DNA of 6,253 nucleotides from Phycisphaerae bacterium (GCA_014380825.1 JACMJD010000032.1:1-6253), one strand, 5' to 3'; shown: positions 1-6,002, numbered from the stretch's first letter. The notes: a model not told the origin generated them from the sequence alone. Numbers and translations: made by a program.

Positions 1-2
1 CA

Positions 3-761
3 AAGCATCCGGCGGCCCTCAACGGCATGGGCCAGCTCGCGCTAACGCGCGGGAAGACGGATGACGCCGAGAAGTGGTTCTTGAAATGCGGCGAGACCGC
101 GCCGGCGGCATGGTATGGCTTGGCGAGGCTCTATCTGGCGCAGGAGAAATTCGAGGACGCCGAGAAGTGGGTGCAGAAGATCATCGATGGCAAACAGACG
201 GGTGGCCAGGACGAGTACGTCCAGCGCATGCTCGCCGCCGCCAAGGCGAAGCATCTCGACGATGACATGAAAGCGCAGCTCGCGCCGCTGCTGGGTTCAC
301 CCGTCGCGCAGGATATCCAGCGAGCATTCCGACTTTTGCAGAAGGGCCAGCGCGACGAGGCGAGAGAGATCTTCGAGAAGGCGTTGGAAGAACATCCTGA
401 CGATCCGAACGTGCTGAACGGCGTCGGTTGGTTTCGCGTCAACACCGGCGAGGTTCCGGCCGCCCAGCAAATGTTCGAGAAGTGCCTTGAGATTCAGCCT
501 GCCGACATCGGCGCGATGAATGGCTTGGCGAATTGCTTCAAGCAGCAGGGGCGCGTCGACGAGGCGATCGAGCTGTGGAAGCAGATGTTGGAAAAATACC
601 CCAGTGCCAACAGCATGGGCTGGATCTTGGCTGAGACATACATGGAACGAAACGAGTTTGAGAAGGCGTTGCCGATCTGGGAAAAGCTAGCAAAAGAACA
701 ACCCGAAAACGAGGCAGTCAAAGCCGGTCTAGCGAAAGCGCGAGAGGGCGCGAAGAAGTAA
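3..761 (+). CDS. TPR-repeat protein, C-terminal part (5' end outside window)
   Basis: The frame is open to the left edge, and the codons before the first in-window Met (position 27) read KHPAALNG, which continues a TPR helix pair, so the true start lies upstream and Met27 is internal. Counting from that Met, TPR-like units sit at about residues 1-25, 27-55, 95-125, 126-158, 160-192 and 195-227. They show the usual pattern of small residues at helix contacts, A/E-rich second helices and a Pro turn (for example EEHPDDPNVLNGVGWF). A more charged linker, roughly 56-94, separates two TPR blocks. TPR arrays bind proteins; no enzymatic motif or membrane segment is visible in this part. It ends with TAA, 22 bp from the end of a convergent gene, so it is not in an operon with anything else in the window. 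The repeat class is clear; the partner and role cannot be told. Confidence 0.9.
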   Translation, partial: KHPAALNGMGQLALTRGKTDDAEKWFLKCGETAPAAWYGLARLYLAQEKFEDAEKWVQKIIDGKQTGGQDEYVQRMLAAAKAKHLDDDMKAQLAPLLGSPVAQDIQRAFRLLQKGQRDEAREIFEKALEEHPDDPNVLNGVGWFRVNTGEVPAAQQMFEKCLEIQPADIGAMNGLANCFKQQGRVDEAIELWKQMLEKYPSANSMGWILAETYMERNEFEKALPIWEKLAKEQPENEAVKAGLAKAREGAKK

Positions 762-764
762 CAG

Positions 765-780
765 CTGGCAACTGGCAACT
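765..780. repeat. Short tandem repeat between convergent genes
   Basis: Two perfect copies of CTGGCAA (765-771, 772-778) are followed by CT, filling most of the 22-bp gap between the TPR gene and the convergent coiled-coil gene. There is no stem with a T-run, so this is not a recognisable terminator for either gene. Confidence 0.6.
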
Positions 781-783
781 CAA

Positions 784-2031
784 TTACTTGTCCCGCTCCT
801 CCTCCTTCGTTGGTGACACCTTCGACGACTTCGATTCGACGATCGCCGTATCGGCTTGATCCGCTAGCTCGCGTAAGCGCTCGGTCATCTCGCGCATGCG
901 CTGTTCTGCTTCGCGGACCACGCTCTGCGCGTCTTCGCCGCGGCGTTGCAGGTCTTCGAGTTGGTTGAGCGAATCCACCAGTGTTCGCATTTTCTGCAAG
1001 CGCGCCGACACCTGCTCCAGCCGCGCGAGCATTTCGTTTTCATCGACTGACAGCGACATCAGCTCGCGGTTCCACGATGAGACGATATCCGCCCCCGCGC
1101 GCTCGGCCGCTTCCTGGCGGCGTTCCAGCAGCCCGACTCTTGCATGGGCGAGTTCCGCTTCGGCGTCGGCGACCTCCTCCTTCGACGCCTGGCCCGCCTC
1201 GGCCAGTTCGCGCTTTCGCTTCAGCGCCATCTCTCGCGCTTCGACGATCTTCTCGAGCTCGGTCACCACCGCATCTTCCTTCACGCGCTGCTCCAGGTCC
1301 TTCTTCGATTCCGCAAGCGCCTTGGTGAGCGCCGTCCGCCGCGCCAGCTTGGCGGCCTGTTCGATCTCCAGCCGCATGTGTTCTTCGTCGAGCTGCGTGA
1401 CCGCGTTCATCAGGTTCTGCGGCGAGACGTCCACGCGGCCGCTCGCGTCGCGCAGCTTCTTCTCCACTTCGCGCACCTGGGCAATGGTCGATTGACAACG
1501 TTGCTCAGCCTCGGCCACGTTCGCGCGGCCAGCCTGGATGCGCCGGTCGATGCCGGTTGTTCGCGTGTTGTCGAGATATTTCAACAGGTCGCGCGAGATG
1601 CGATCGAGATATTCGCGAGCCGCCGGCCGGGTGTTGGCGGTTTCGGGCAGGTCGACCGTGAGCGTCAACTGCATCGTCGGCCCGCGGCTTTCAGTCTTCA
1701 GGGCGAAGAACTGCGGCAACTGCTCGCGCGGCAGCCCGACCATGGTCTGCGCAAGCTGGCCGGCCGTGTTGTCGACGAAAGTTGAGACCTCGTCGAGATT
1801 CGGCAAGCCCGTTTCGCGGGTCACTTCGATCGTGCATTCGGCGTATCGCGTGTTCGACGGCGCGGGCTGGGACGGATCAGGCAAGGCGACCTGGGCGCGC
1901 GCCTGAACTTCATTCGGTGGTGTCTGCTTCTCTTGCGGGGGGTTCTGTTTCTGCGCCCAACCACTGGGCGCAATGCAGCCGGCCAGGCCGGTGACCATCA
2001 CTATTCGTACGACGAGAGATTTCATGTTCAT
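784..2031 (-). CDS. Exported coiled-coil protein, probable lipoprotein, function unknown
   Basis: The N-terminus is a signal peptide: Lys/Arg, a hydrophobic stretch at about residues 6-17, then a lipobox LAGC at 16-19, so lipid attachment at Cys19 is likely. Cleavage by signal peptidase I near GWAQ (24-27) is the alternative. A Pro/Gln-rich linker (27-60) leads to a small mixed domain (62-150), then two long charged coiled coils at about 164-312 and 320-395. The stretch ELAEAGQASKEEVADAEAEL (275-294) resembles the helical hairpins of TolC-type channels and HlyD-type adaptors, or the periplasmic coils of Wzz-like chain-length proteins; this is similarity of pattern only. It is the last gene of the leftward sigma-factor operon. 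The ATG at 2031 overlaps the upstream TGA (ATGA), but a second ATG at 2025 has AGGA 7 nt upstream and gives the more typical N-terminus MKSLVV, so translation may begin there. No family name can be assigned. Confidence 0.85.
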   Translation of the reverse strand: MNMKSLVVRIVMVTGLAGCIAPSGWAQKQNPPQEKQTPPNEVQARAQVALPDPSQPAPSNTRYAECTIEVTRETGLPNLDEVSTFVDNTAGQLAQTMVGLPREQLPQFFALKTESRGPTMQLTLTVDLPETANTRPAAREYLDRISRDLLKYLDNTRTTGIDRRIQAGRANVAEAEQRCQSTIAQVREVEKKLRDASGRVDVSPQNLMNAVTQLDEEHMRLEIEQAAKLARRTALTKALAESKKDLEQRVKEDAVVTELEKIVEAREMALKRKRELAEAGQASKEEVADAEAELAHARVGLLERRQEAAERAGADIVSSWNRELMSLSVDENEMLARLEQVSARLQKMRTLVDSLNQLEDLQRRGEDAQSVVREAEQRMREMTERLRELADQADTAIVESKSSKVSPTKEEERDK

Positions 2032-2588
2032 GTCCTGTTCTTCGATTGTTCAAGCCGCTCGCGAGCGACCTGCGTCGCGGCGGTGCCCGGGAAAAGGCTG
2101 ATCAAATCGTGATATCGATCGTTCGCCAGATCCGCACGGCCAGCCTCGCGAAGTTGATCCGCAGCTTGCAGGATGATCGCGGCAGCGCGCTCCCGTTCCT
2201 GCTCCAGCTCGAAGCTCATATCGCGCCGCAGTTTCAGTTTTGACTTGTTCACCTTCGCCGCAGGCTTCATCGATCGCTCGACGGCCTGCACGACTTCCAT
2301 TCGATCGGCCGCTTCCCCATCCAGTCGATCTGCCTCGTTCCGCAGCGCCGATATAGTGTTTTGCTTGCTCTTTTGATCGCGTTCGACGTTCCGCCAGCCA
2401 ATCATGGCGATCGAGCCGACGACGATCACCAACGCGAGCGACGCGCTGATTACCACTCGCATTTGCTGTTGACGCTCGCGACGAATCGAACGTGCCGCCA
2501 GCGCAATCGACGTCGCATCCGCGATCGCAAGCGGCGGGGCGCCTGTTTCAGCGGCGCGAAGAAGTTGTGCTAGGCGTTGATCGTTCAT
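2028..2588 (-). CDS. Single-pass membrane protein, candidate anti-sigma/regulatory partner of the ECF sigma factor
   Basis: A 186-aa protein with a ~43-residue cytosolic N-terminus (LLRAAETGAPPL, then ARSIRRERQQQMR just before the membrane), one clear transmembrane helix at about 45-64, and an external C-terminal part. The latter has a coiled-coil-like charged stretch (66-135) and a TPR-like helix pair at 137-183 whose FPGTAATQVARERL resembles the repeat in YbgF/BamD-like envelope proteins. Its ATG overlaps the stop of the sigma gene by 4 bp (ATGA), implying coupled translation. A membrane protein directly after an ECF sigma gene is usually its anti-sigma factor, and planctomycetes often have this layout; however, the HxxxCxxC zinc anti-sigma motif is absent and the cytosolic part is short. 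The anti-sigma role is therefore inference from position and topology. Confidence 0.8.
   Translation of the reverse strand: MNDQRLAQLLRAAETGAPPLAIADATSIALAARSIRRERQQQMRVVISASLALVIVVGSIAMIGWRNVERDQKSKQNTISALRNEADRLDGEAADRMEVVQAVERSMKPAAKVNKSKLKLRRDMSFELEQERERAAAIILQAADQLREAGRADLANDRYHDLISLFPGTAATQVARERLEQSKNRT
2033..2036 (-). promoter_or_regulatory. Shine-Dalgarno favouring the second ATG of the coiled-coil gene
   Basis: On the minus strand AGGA lies 1 nt from the ATG at 2031 but 7 nt from the in-frame ATG at 2025. The 7-nt spacing is the usual one, so the protein probably starts two residues later than the longest frame. Confidence 0.45.
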
Positions 2589-3250
2589 GGCTGTTCGTCC
2601 GAAAAATCCTTCAACAGCAGTGCCAACCGATGTCGTGCTCGATGCAGCCGCACTTCGATCGCGTTGTAAGATCGACCAAGCATCTCGGCGATCTGTTTCA
2701 CGCTTTGTTCCTCCAGGTAGAACAGCACGATTACTTCACGATCATCCTGCTTTAATTGCGACACGGCTTGACGCACGCGTTGCGACGTTTCATCGCGATC
2801 GAGCGCGCTTGCATCCGATTCGAAGCGTTCGCGCTGAAATCCGATCCATCGCCGCCACGATTGACGACGCCGCAAACGGCTGCGGCACTGATTGACGGCG
2901 ATCGCGCTGAGCCACGTCCACAAGCTCGCGTCGCCACGAAAACACCGTTGACGTTTGAGCACGGCCACGAACACTTCCTGCACGATGTCGTCGGTGTCGC
3001 CGCTCCAACCAATAAGGCGGTGAACAAGCCGCGCGATGCGTGGCGAGAACTCCGCGACGACGTCGTCAAATGCCGACGCCTCGCCGGACGCGAAGCGATG
3101 CGCCAGCGACTGCGGGGGACTGTCGGTCGCAGAGGCATCGATCACCGTCAAACGCTGCTCCGTCCCATCCTTGTTCAAAACCGTTAGTCGCGACCGGCGG
3201 GCTGACCTTACAGCGGACGGTGGGGGGCGATGGTTTCGGGTCGCTTCCAT
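2585..3250 (-). CDS. ECF-family RNA polymerase sigma factor (leftward operon)
   Basis: This protein directs RNA polymerase to a specific promoter set. Region 2 spans about residues 60-130: DDIVQEVFVAVLK is the core-binding helix and FRGDASLWTWLSAIAVNQC the -10 recognition part. A short Arg-rich linker follows, then region 4 at about 163-213 (LKQDDREVIVLFYLEEQSV, then the helix-turn-helix QIAEMLGRSYNAIEVRLHRAR) for -35 binding. No C-terminal extension is seen. The N-terminus is ~40 residues longer than usual. No good Shine-Dalgarno precedes the ATG at 3250, whereas GGAG at 3158-3161 lies 6 nt before an in-frame TTG at 3151-3149, which would give a 188-aa protein of typical ECF length; that start is a real alternative. 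It is first in a three-gene leftward operon and divergent from a second ECF gene. Family assignment is secure; the stimulus and target promoters are unknown. Confidence 0.93.
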   Translation of the reverse strand: MEATRNHRPPPSAVRSARRSRLTVLNKDGTEQRLTVIDASATDSPPQSLAHRFASGEASAFDDVVAEFSPRIARLVHRLIGWSGDTDDIVQEVFVAVLKRQRCFRGDASLWTWLSAIAVNQCRSRLRRRQSWRRWIGFQRERFESDASALDRDETSQRVRQAVSQLKQDDREVIVLFYLEEQSVKQIAEMLGRSYNAIEVRLHRARHRLALLLKDFSDEQP

Positions 3251-3348
3251 TGCCGCAGCCTGATTGTCGCCGCAAAATGGCGAAAATCACTCGATTTTTG
3301 TTTTAACGATTCGGGCGTTTCCTCCGTCACACCTTTGAGAACCGTGGC
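3251..3348. promoter_or_regulatory. Divergent intergenic region between two ECF sigma genes
   Basis: These 98 bp must carry the promoters of both operons. I see no convincing sigma-70 pair and no typical GGAAC...CGTC ECF promoter on either strand. The middle is AT-rich compared with its surroundings and contains two adjacent inverted repeats (3267-3283 and 3281-3300), followed by T-rich sequence. These could be operator sites or promoter elements for one of the two sigma factors. Confidence 0.55.
3267..3300. repeat. Two adjacent inverted repeats in the divergent promoter region
   Basis: The first is TCGCC (3267-3271), 7-nt loop, GGCGA (3279-3283). The second is AAAATC (3283-3288), loop ACTC, GATTTT (3293-3298), extendable by a G-T and a C-G pair to 3281-3300. 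They share bases at 3281-3283, so as RNA only one could fully form; as DNA they may be protein-binding half sites. Confidence 0.5.
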
Positions 3349-3867
3349 GTGCAAATGGGAGCAGGCGACGACAGAACGGCGTTCGACCGGCTGATCGTCG
3401 AAGCAATCCCGGCGATGCTGCGCTTCGCGACGCGCCTGTGCGGCAACGCATCCGACGCCGAAGATATCGTGCAAGAAGCGCTGCTGCGTGCCGCGCGGAA
3501 CTGGCGCTCGTTTCGCGGTGACGCGAAGATTTCGACCTGGCTTTTTCGAATCGTGATCAACGCGTTTCGCGACCAGCCTGTACGCGGTGCGAACGGGATC
3601 GAGCAAGACGTTGCGGTGTCGGATATCGGACACGGGCGTGCAGAGGCGGAGGAGTTTGGCGCGATCGTCGTCAGGCACGTATCCAATCTTCCGCCGCGAC
3701 AACGCGAAGTGTTGGTGTTGATCGCATTCGAACAACTATCGACGGCGAATGCCGCGGCCGTGCTGGGAATCAGCGAACAAAGCGTGCGAACGAATCTTCA
3801 TATCGCCCGCGAACGAATGCGCGAAAACCTGGCGAAGTACATGAACGAGAACGTCCGTGAGCGATGA
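3349..3867 (+). CDS. ECF-family RNA polymerase sigma factor (rightward operon)
   Basis: A compact 172-aa ECF sigma factor. Region 2 lies at about residues 12-78: AFDRLIVEAIPAMLRFATRL, then DAEDIVQEALLRA for core binding and FRGDAKISTWLFRIVINAF for -10 recognition. Region 4 is at about 111-163: LPPRQREVLVLIAFEQLS, then the helix-turn-helix AAAVLGISEQSVRTNLHIAR. It has no extra C-terminal domain. The start is GTG at 3349, with a weak GAGA 8 nt upstream; an ATG two codons later (3355) is the alternative, and the frame upstream has no other start before a TAA at 3304. It shares with the divergent sigma factor only the motifs common to the family (DIVQE, FRGDA, TWL), so the two are not a recent duplication. 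The next gene overlaps its 3' end by 11 bp. Its regulon is unknown. Confidence 0.94.
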   Translation: MQMGAGDDRTAFDRLIVEAIPAMLRFATRLCGNASDAEDIVQEALLRAARNWRSFRGDAKISTWLFRIVINAFRDQPVRGANGIEQDVAVSDIGHGRAEAEEFGAIVVRHVSNLPPRQREVLVLIAFEQLSTANAAAVLGISEQSVRTNLHIARERMRENLAKYMNENVRER

Positions 3868-4741
3868 CCGGCCAACAACTTTGAACGACGCGAGCGATCC
3901 GCTTGATGCGATGCTCGCGCAAGCGCGATGGCCTGAAGCGAAACTCGATGCACGCGCGCGATTGACGGATGCGTATCGCGAGGCGCGATCGGTCGAGCGA
4001 AGCCGAATCATGTTTCTTCGCACCGCCGTTGCGCTGGCGGCGAGCGTGATGATCGTAATCGGCGTGTCGCGTTTTGCCGGCGTGCGTCATCCGCCCCCTG
4101 GTGTCCGCCAGCCGGTTCAAGTCGTTGTTCACGAACGGGCCGTGCCGATCGGTCGGCCGCCAACGCAGTTGGAGTCGGCGATCATTGCGTCCAAGTTAAA
4201 GCAGGAGATAAAGACGCGGCCGGCGATGGTACAGGCCAAAATCAAACTGCCGATCAAACCGCCGGAAGTCACAAAACCGCCGGTAAATGTGGATGTTTCT
4301 GCAATTGCACGCGAGCTGAGTCGGACGGATATCGCAACGGAACGCCGCCAGATTTTGCTCGTGCAATTGTTGCGTGAAGCGTCAATCGACGCAGTTCGTG
4401 TTTACCTCGACTCGGTGGCCAAGGGACCGACGCGCGATGTATCTCTAGCTGCGCTGGATGGCGTGAGCAATCCGCCGGTCGATCAGTTTATGGTCGCGCT
4501 CCGCGATCCGCTGGTGGATCGGCGCATCGCTGCCGCCCGCGCGCTCGGATACATCGACGGCCCCGTGCTGACGGCGCGATTGATCAAGATGGCGGAGGCG
4601 GATCAGTCTCGTCGAGAGGTGATGGTCGCGCTGGCGTGTAGTCGGGGAGACGCCGCCCGGACGTTTCTGGATCGCGCTTCCGCATCAGGGTCGATGGTTG
4701 GTCTGGCGCGATCGGTACGCGTTCAGTTCGACGTTCGATAG
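3857..4741 (+). CDS. Single-pass membrane protein with HEAT-like C-terminal region, candidate anti-sigma
   Basis: It starts with GTG at 3857, 11 bp inside the sigma gene, so translation of the two is probably coupled. The ~50-residue N-terminus is presumably cytosolic (DPLDAMLAQARWPEAKLDAR, then REARSVERSR), followed by one transmembrane helix at about 52-72. A Pro-rich external linker (78-146, KLPIKPPEVTKPP) leads to helical repeats at about 148-290 of the HEAT type: paired amphipathic helices such as RRQILLVQLLREA and VDRRIAAARALGYIDGPVLT. HEAT arrays bind proteins. Position after an ECF sigma gene and the topology suggest a membrane-bound regulator of that sigma factor, with the outer HEAT part as sensor or docking surface. 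There is no Cys/His zinc motif in the cytosolic part. The next gene follows after 22 bp. Role is inferred; membrane segment and gene are clear. Confidence 0.85.
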   Translation: MSDDRPTTLNDASDPLDAMLAQARWPEAKLDARARLTDAYREARSVERSRIMFLRTAVALAASVMIVIGVSRFAGVRHPPPGVRQPVQVVVHERAVPIGRPPTQLESAIIASKLKQEIKTRPAMVQAKIKLPIKPPEVTKPPVNVDVSAIARELSRTDIATERRQILLVQLLREASIDAVRVYLDSVAKGPTRDVSLAALDGVSNPPVDQFMVALRDPLVDRRIAAARALGYIDGPVLTARLIKMAEADQSRREVMVALACSRGDAARTFLDRASASGSMVGLARSVRVQFDVR

Positions 4742-4750
4742 CAATATGAA

Positions 4751-4756
4751 AAGGAG
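4751..4756 (+). promoter_or_regulatory. Strong Shine-Dalgarno of the secretin-like gene
   Basis: AAGGAG lies 7 nt before the ATG at 4764, a near-ideal ribosome binding site and clearly better than those of the other genes in the window. It fixes the start and suggests that the third gene is made in greater amount than the two regulators before it. Confidence 0.85.
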
Positions 4757-4763
4757 TTGATCG

Positions 4764-5732
4764 ATGAAAAAGAATCTCGCGGTTATCGGGTTGATCATCT
4801 GTTCACTCTTCGCGGCGGGCTTCGCTCAGGACGATGCGGCGCCGGCGACGAAGCGCGCGGATCGCCCACCCACGCGGATGCTCGTTTATGACATTCGCGG
4901 TTTGCTGCAAGGCGTGAAGGCGCCGCGCGGCGAAATGTTGGGCGGCGCCGACAAGTTGCCAGAGATGATCAACGCCTACATCAAGCTGATCGAAGACGCC
5001 GTGAATTCTGACACGTGGCGAGACAACGGCGGCGATCTCGGGATGATTCGTGAGCTCAATGGTCTGCTCGTTGTGACGCAGACCGATGACGCGCATCGGC
5101 AGATCGACGAACTGCTGAATCAGTTGACCGACAAGCAGGCGCGACTCGTGCGTGTTCGCGCGCATTGGATCATGGGGACGCCAGATCAGCTTCAATTCGG
5201 CGACAAGGGGGACGCTGCGACACGGCAGATCGATCCGAACGTGCTGAACAAACTGCCGAAGGACGTCGTGCATCATCGCGCCGAAACCGTGTGCTTCAGC
5301 GGCCAAACGGTGTCGCTGCAATCGGGTGGGTTGCATGGCTATGTGAGCAAGCTCAGTCCAGTCGTCGGGACGCAATCAGTTGGGTATGACGCGACGATGG
5401 AAATGGGCGAAGACGGGGCAGAGCTTGAGGTCACTCCCGCCATGCAAACGGATGGGAAGTCGGCGTGGCTAGATCTAGAGAGCCGGGTCACGCATTGGAT
5501 CAAGCCGCAGGCGATCGACATGAAGCTGGTTTCAGCGTCAACAACCCGGCCAGTGCAACTTGGCGGCGAAACCGTGATGGAGCGGCCGAACATCAGCGCG
5601 CAGACGCTGCGTACGTCGCTGCGCGTGCCGGTGGGGAAGGCGGTGGTGGTCGGGGGGATGACCGTTGATCCCGGTTTACAGTCGCCAAATGGGCCTCAGA
5701 TGATGTTGATTATCGAGGTATTTGTGGATTGA
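4764..5732 (+). CDS. Exported secretin-like protein, short, function unknown
   Basis: A 322-aa protein with a clean Sec signal peptide (MKKNLAVIGLIICSLFAAG), cleavage likely after AGFA at residue 21, so it acts outside the inner membrane. Residues 39-122 resemble a secretin N-type domain as seen in planctomycete proteins: MLVYDIRGLL, then SDTWRDNGGDLGMIRELNG with the conserved W and GG, then LLVVTQTDDAHRQIDELLNQL. The last 45 residues (TLRTSLRVPVGKAVVVGGM, ending LIIEVFVD) resemble the beta-strand signature of type II/III secretins, a vector strand followed by G-K-x-V-V-x-G-G. The middle (125-275) has two-layer beta-like alternation but no motif I can name. Full secretins are normally over 500 residues with several N domains, so this is a reduced form that may not make a pore. 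It is last in the rightward sigma-factor operon and is followed by a terminator. Similarity is by eye and the function is inferred. Confidence 0.85.
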   Translation: MKKNLAVIGLIICSLFAAGFAQDDAAPATKRADRPPTRMLVYDIRGLLQGVKAPRGEMLGGADKLPEMINAYIKLIEDAVNSDTWRDNGGDLGMIRELNGLLVVTQTDDAHRQIDELLNQLTDKQARLVRVRAHWIMGTPDQLQFGDKGDAATRQIDPNVLNKLPKDVVHHRAETVCFSGQTVSLQSGGLHGYVSKLSPVVGTQSVGYDATMEMGEDGAELEVTPAMQTDGKSAWLDLESRVTHWIKPQAIDMKLVSASTTRPVQLGGETVMERPNISAQTLRTSLRVPVGKAVVVGGMTVDPGLQSPNGPQMMLIIEVFVD

Positions 5733-5746
5733 ACACGTTGTCCACA
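5723..5746. repeat. Inverted repeat with DnaA-box-like half sites
   Basis: TGTGGA (5723-5728) and TCCACA (5741-5746) are perfect inverted arms with a 12-bp spacer, spanning the stop codon of the secretin-like gene. The right half reads TTGTCCACA, one base from the DnaA box TTATNCACA; the left half on the other strand matches 7 of 9. Chance or a weak 3'-end hairpin are equally possible. Confidence 0.4.
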
Positions 5747-5762
5747 GGCTCGTAATACTTCA

Positions 5763-5788
5763 GAAGGCCTGGTTAGCCGGGCCTTTTT
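5763..5788 (+). terminator. Rho-independent terminator of the rightward operon
   Basis: AGGCCTGG (5765-5772), loop TTAG, CCGGGCCT (5777-5784) forms an 8-bp GC-rich stem with one G-U pair, followed directly by TTTT (5785-5788). A few A-T/G-T pairs extend the base. It lies 30 bp after the secretin-like stop codon and 40 bp before the next promoter, separating the two transcription units. Confidence 0.85.
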
Positions 5789-5807
5789 CGCGTCTTTGCG
5801 CGAAGCT

Positions 5808-5815
5808 AAAAAATT
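5808..5815 (+). promoter_or_regulatory. Possible UP element
   Basis: AAAAAATT lies about 48-55 bp before the predicted start of transcription, where the alpha subunit of RNA polymerase contacts strong rRNA promoters. The rest of the region between it and the -35 is not AT-rich, so it would be the distal subsite only. Confidence 0.4.
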
Positions 5816-5828
5816 CCAGGCGCAGGGC

Positions 5829-5856
5829 TTGACCGGCCGAATCAGAGTCGTATACT
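5829..5856 (+). promoter_or_regulatory. Strong sigma-70-type promoter, probably of an rRNA operon
   Basis: The -35 TTGACC (5829-5834) and -10 TATACT (5851-5856) are separated by 16 bp and each differs by one base from consensus. The discriminator that follows is CCGCCGCC (5857-5864), the GC-rich type found at stringently controlled rRNA promoters, and an A-tract sits upstream. The start would be near 5863-5865. The boxA about 370 bp downstream supports an rRNA operon. This is the best promoter in the window; no second one was found in the leader. Confidence 0.75.
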
Positions 5857-6002
5857 CCGCCGCCTCAGTTGAAGACAGGCAGTTGGTTGCGCCTGAAACG
5901 CGAGTGACGCCTGACAAAGACCGCAAGAGGAAAGAGAGCTTGATCAGACACACGCATTTATCTCGCCGAAGTCACTTGTAAGTGTTCCCTTGAAAAACCA
6001 AG

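Noticed and set aside
738..751. Terminator for the leftward operon (GCGC...GCGC stem)
   Set aside because: The stem is only 4 bp, lies inside the coding region of the TPR gene and is not followed by a proper T-run on either strand.
896..1785. Long plus-strand frames (896-1495, 1144-1785) opposite the coiled-coil gene
   Set aside because: Their products are low-complexity Ser/Arg-rich or Arg/His-rich, as expected from antisense reading of high-GC coding DNA; the minus-strand frame has a signal peptide, coiled coils and a coupled start.
3251..3348. Autoregulated ECF promoter with GGAAC at -35 and CGTC at -10
   Set aside because: A GGAAAC occurs on the minus strand, but no matching -10 lies at the correct spacing, and GAACC on the plus strand is too close to the start codon.
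3208..3735. Minus-strand frame of 175 codons across the divergent region and the rightward sigma gene
   Set aside because: It lies opposite clear ECF sigma domains on the plus strand and would cover the shared promoter region; its product shows no recognisable domain.
4803..5375. Minus-strand frame of 190 codons inside the secretin-like gene
   Set aside because: It is His/Arg-rich without a domain, while the plus strand has a strong Shine-Dalgarno, signal peptide and conserved motifs.
5723..5746. Replication origin based on DnaA-box-like sites
   Set aside because: Only two imperfect sites are present, with no AT-rich unwinding region, no cluster of boxes and no dnaA or dnaN nearby.
5940..5962. 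Second leader promoter with TTGATC and TTTATC
   Set aside because: The spacer is only 11 bp, far from the 16-18 bp that sigma-70-type promoters need.
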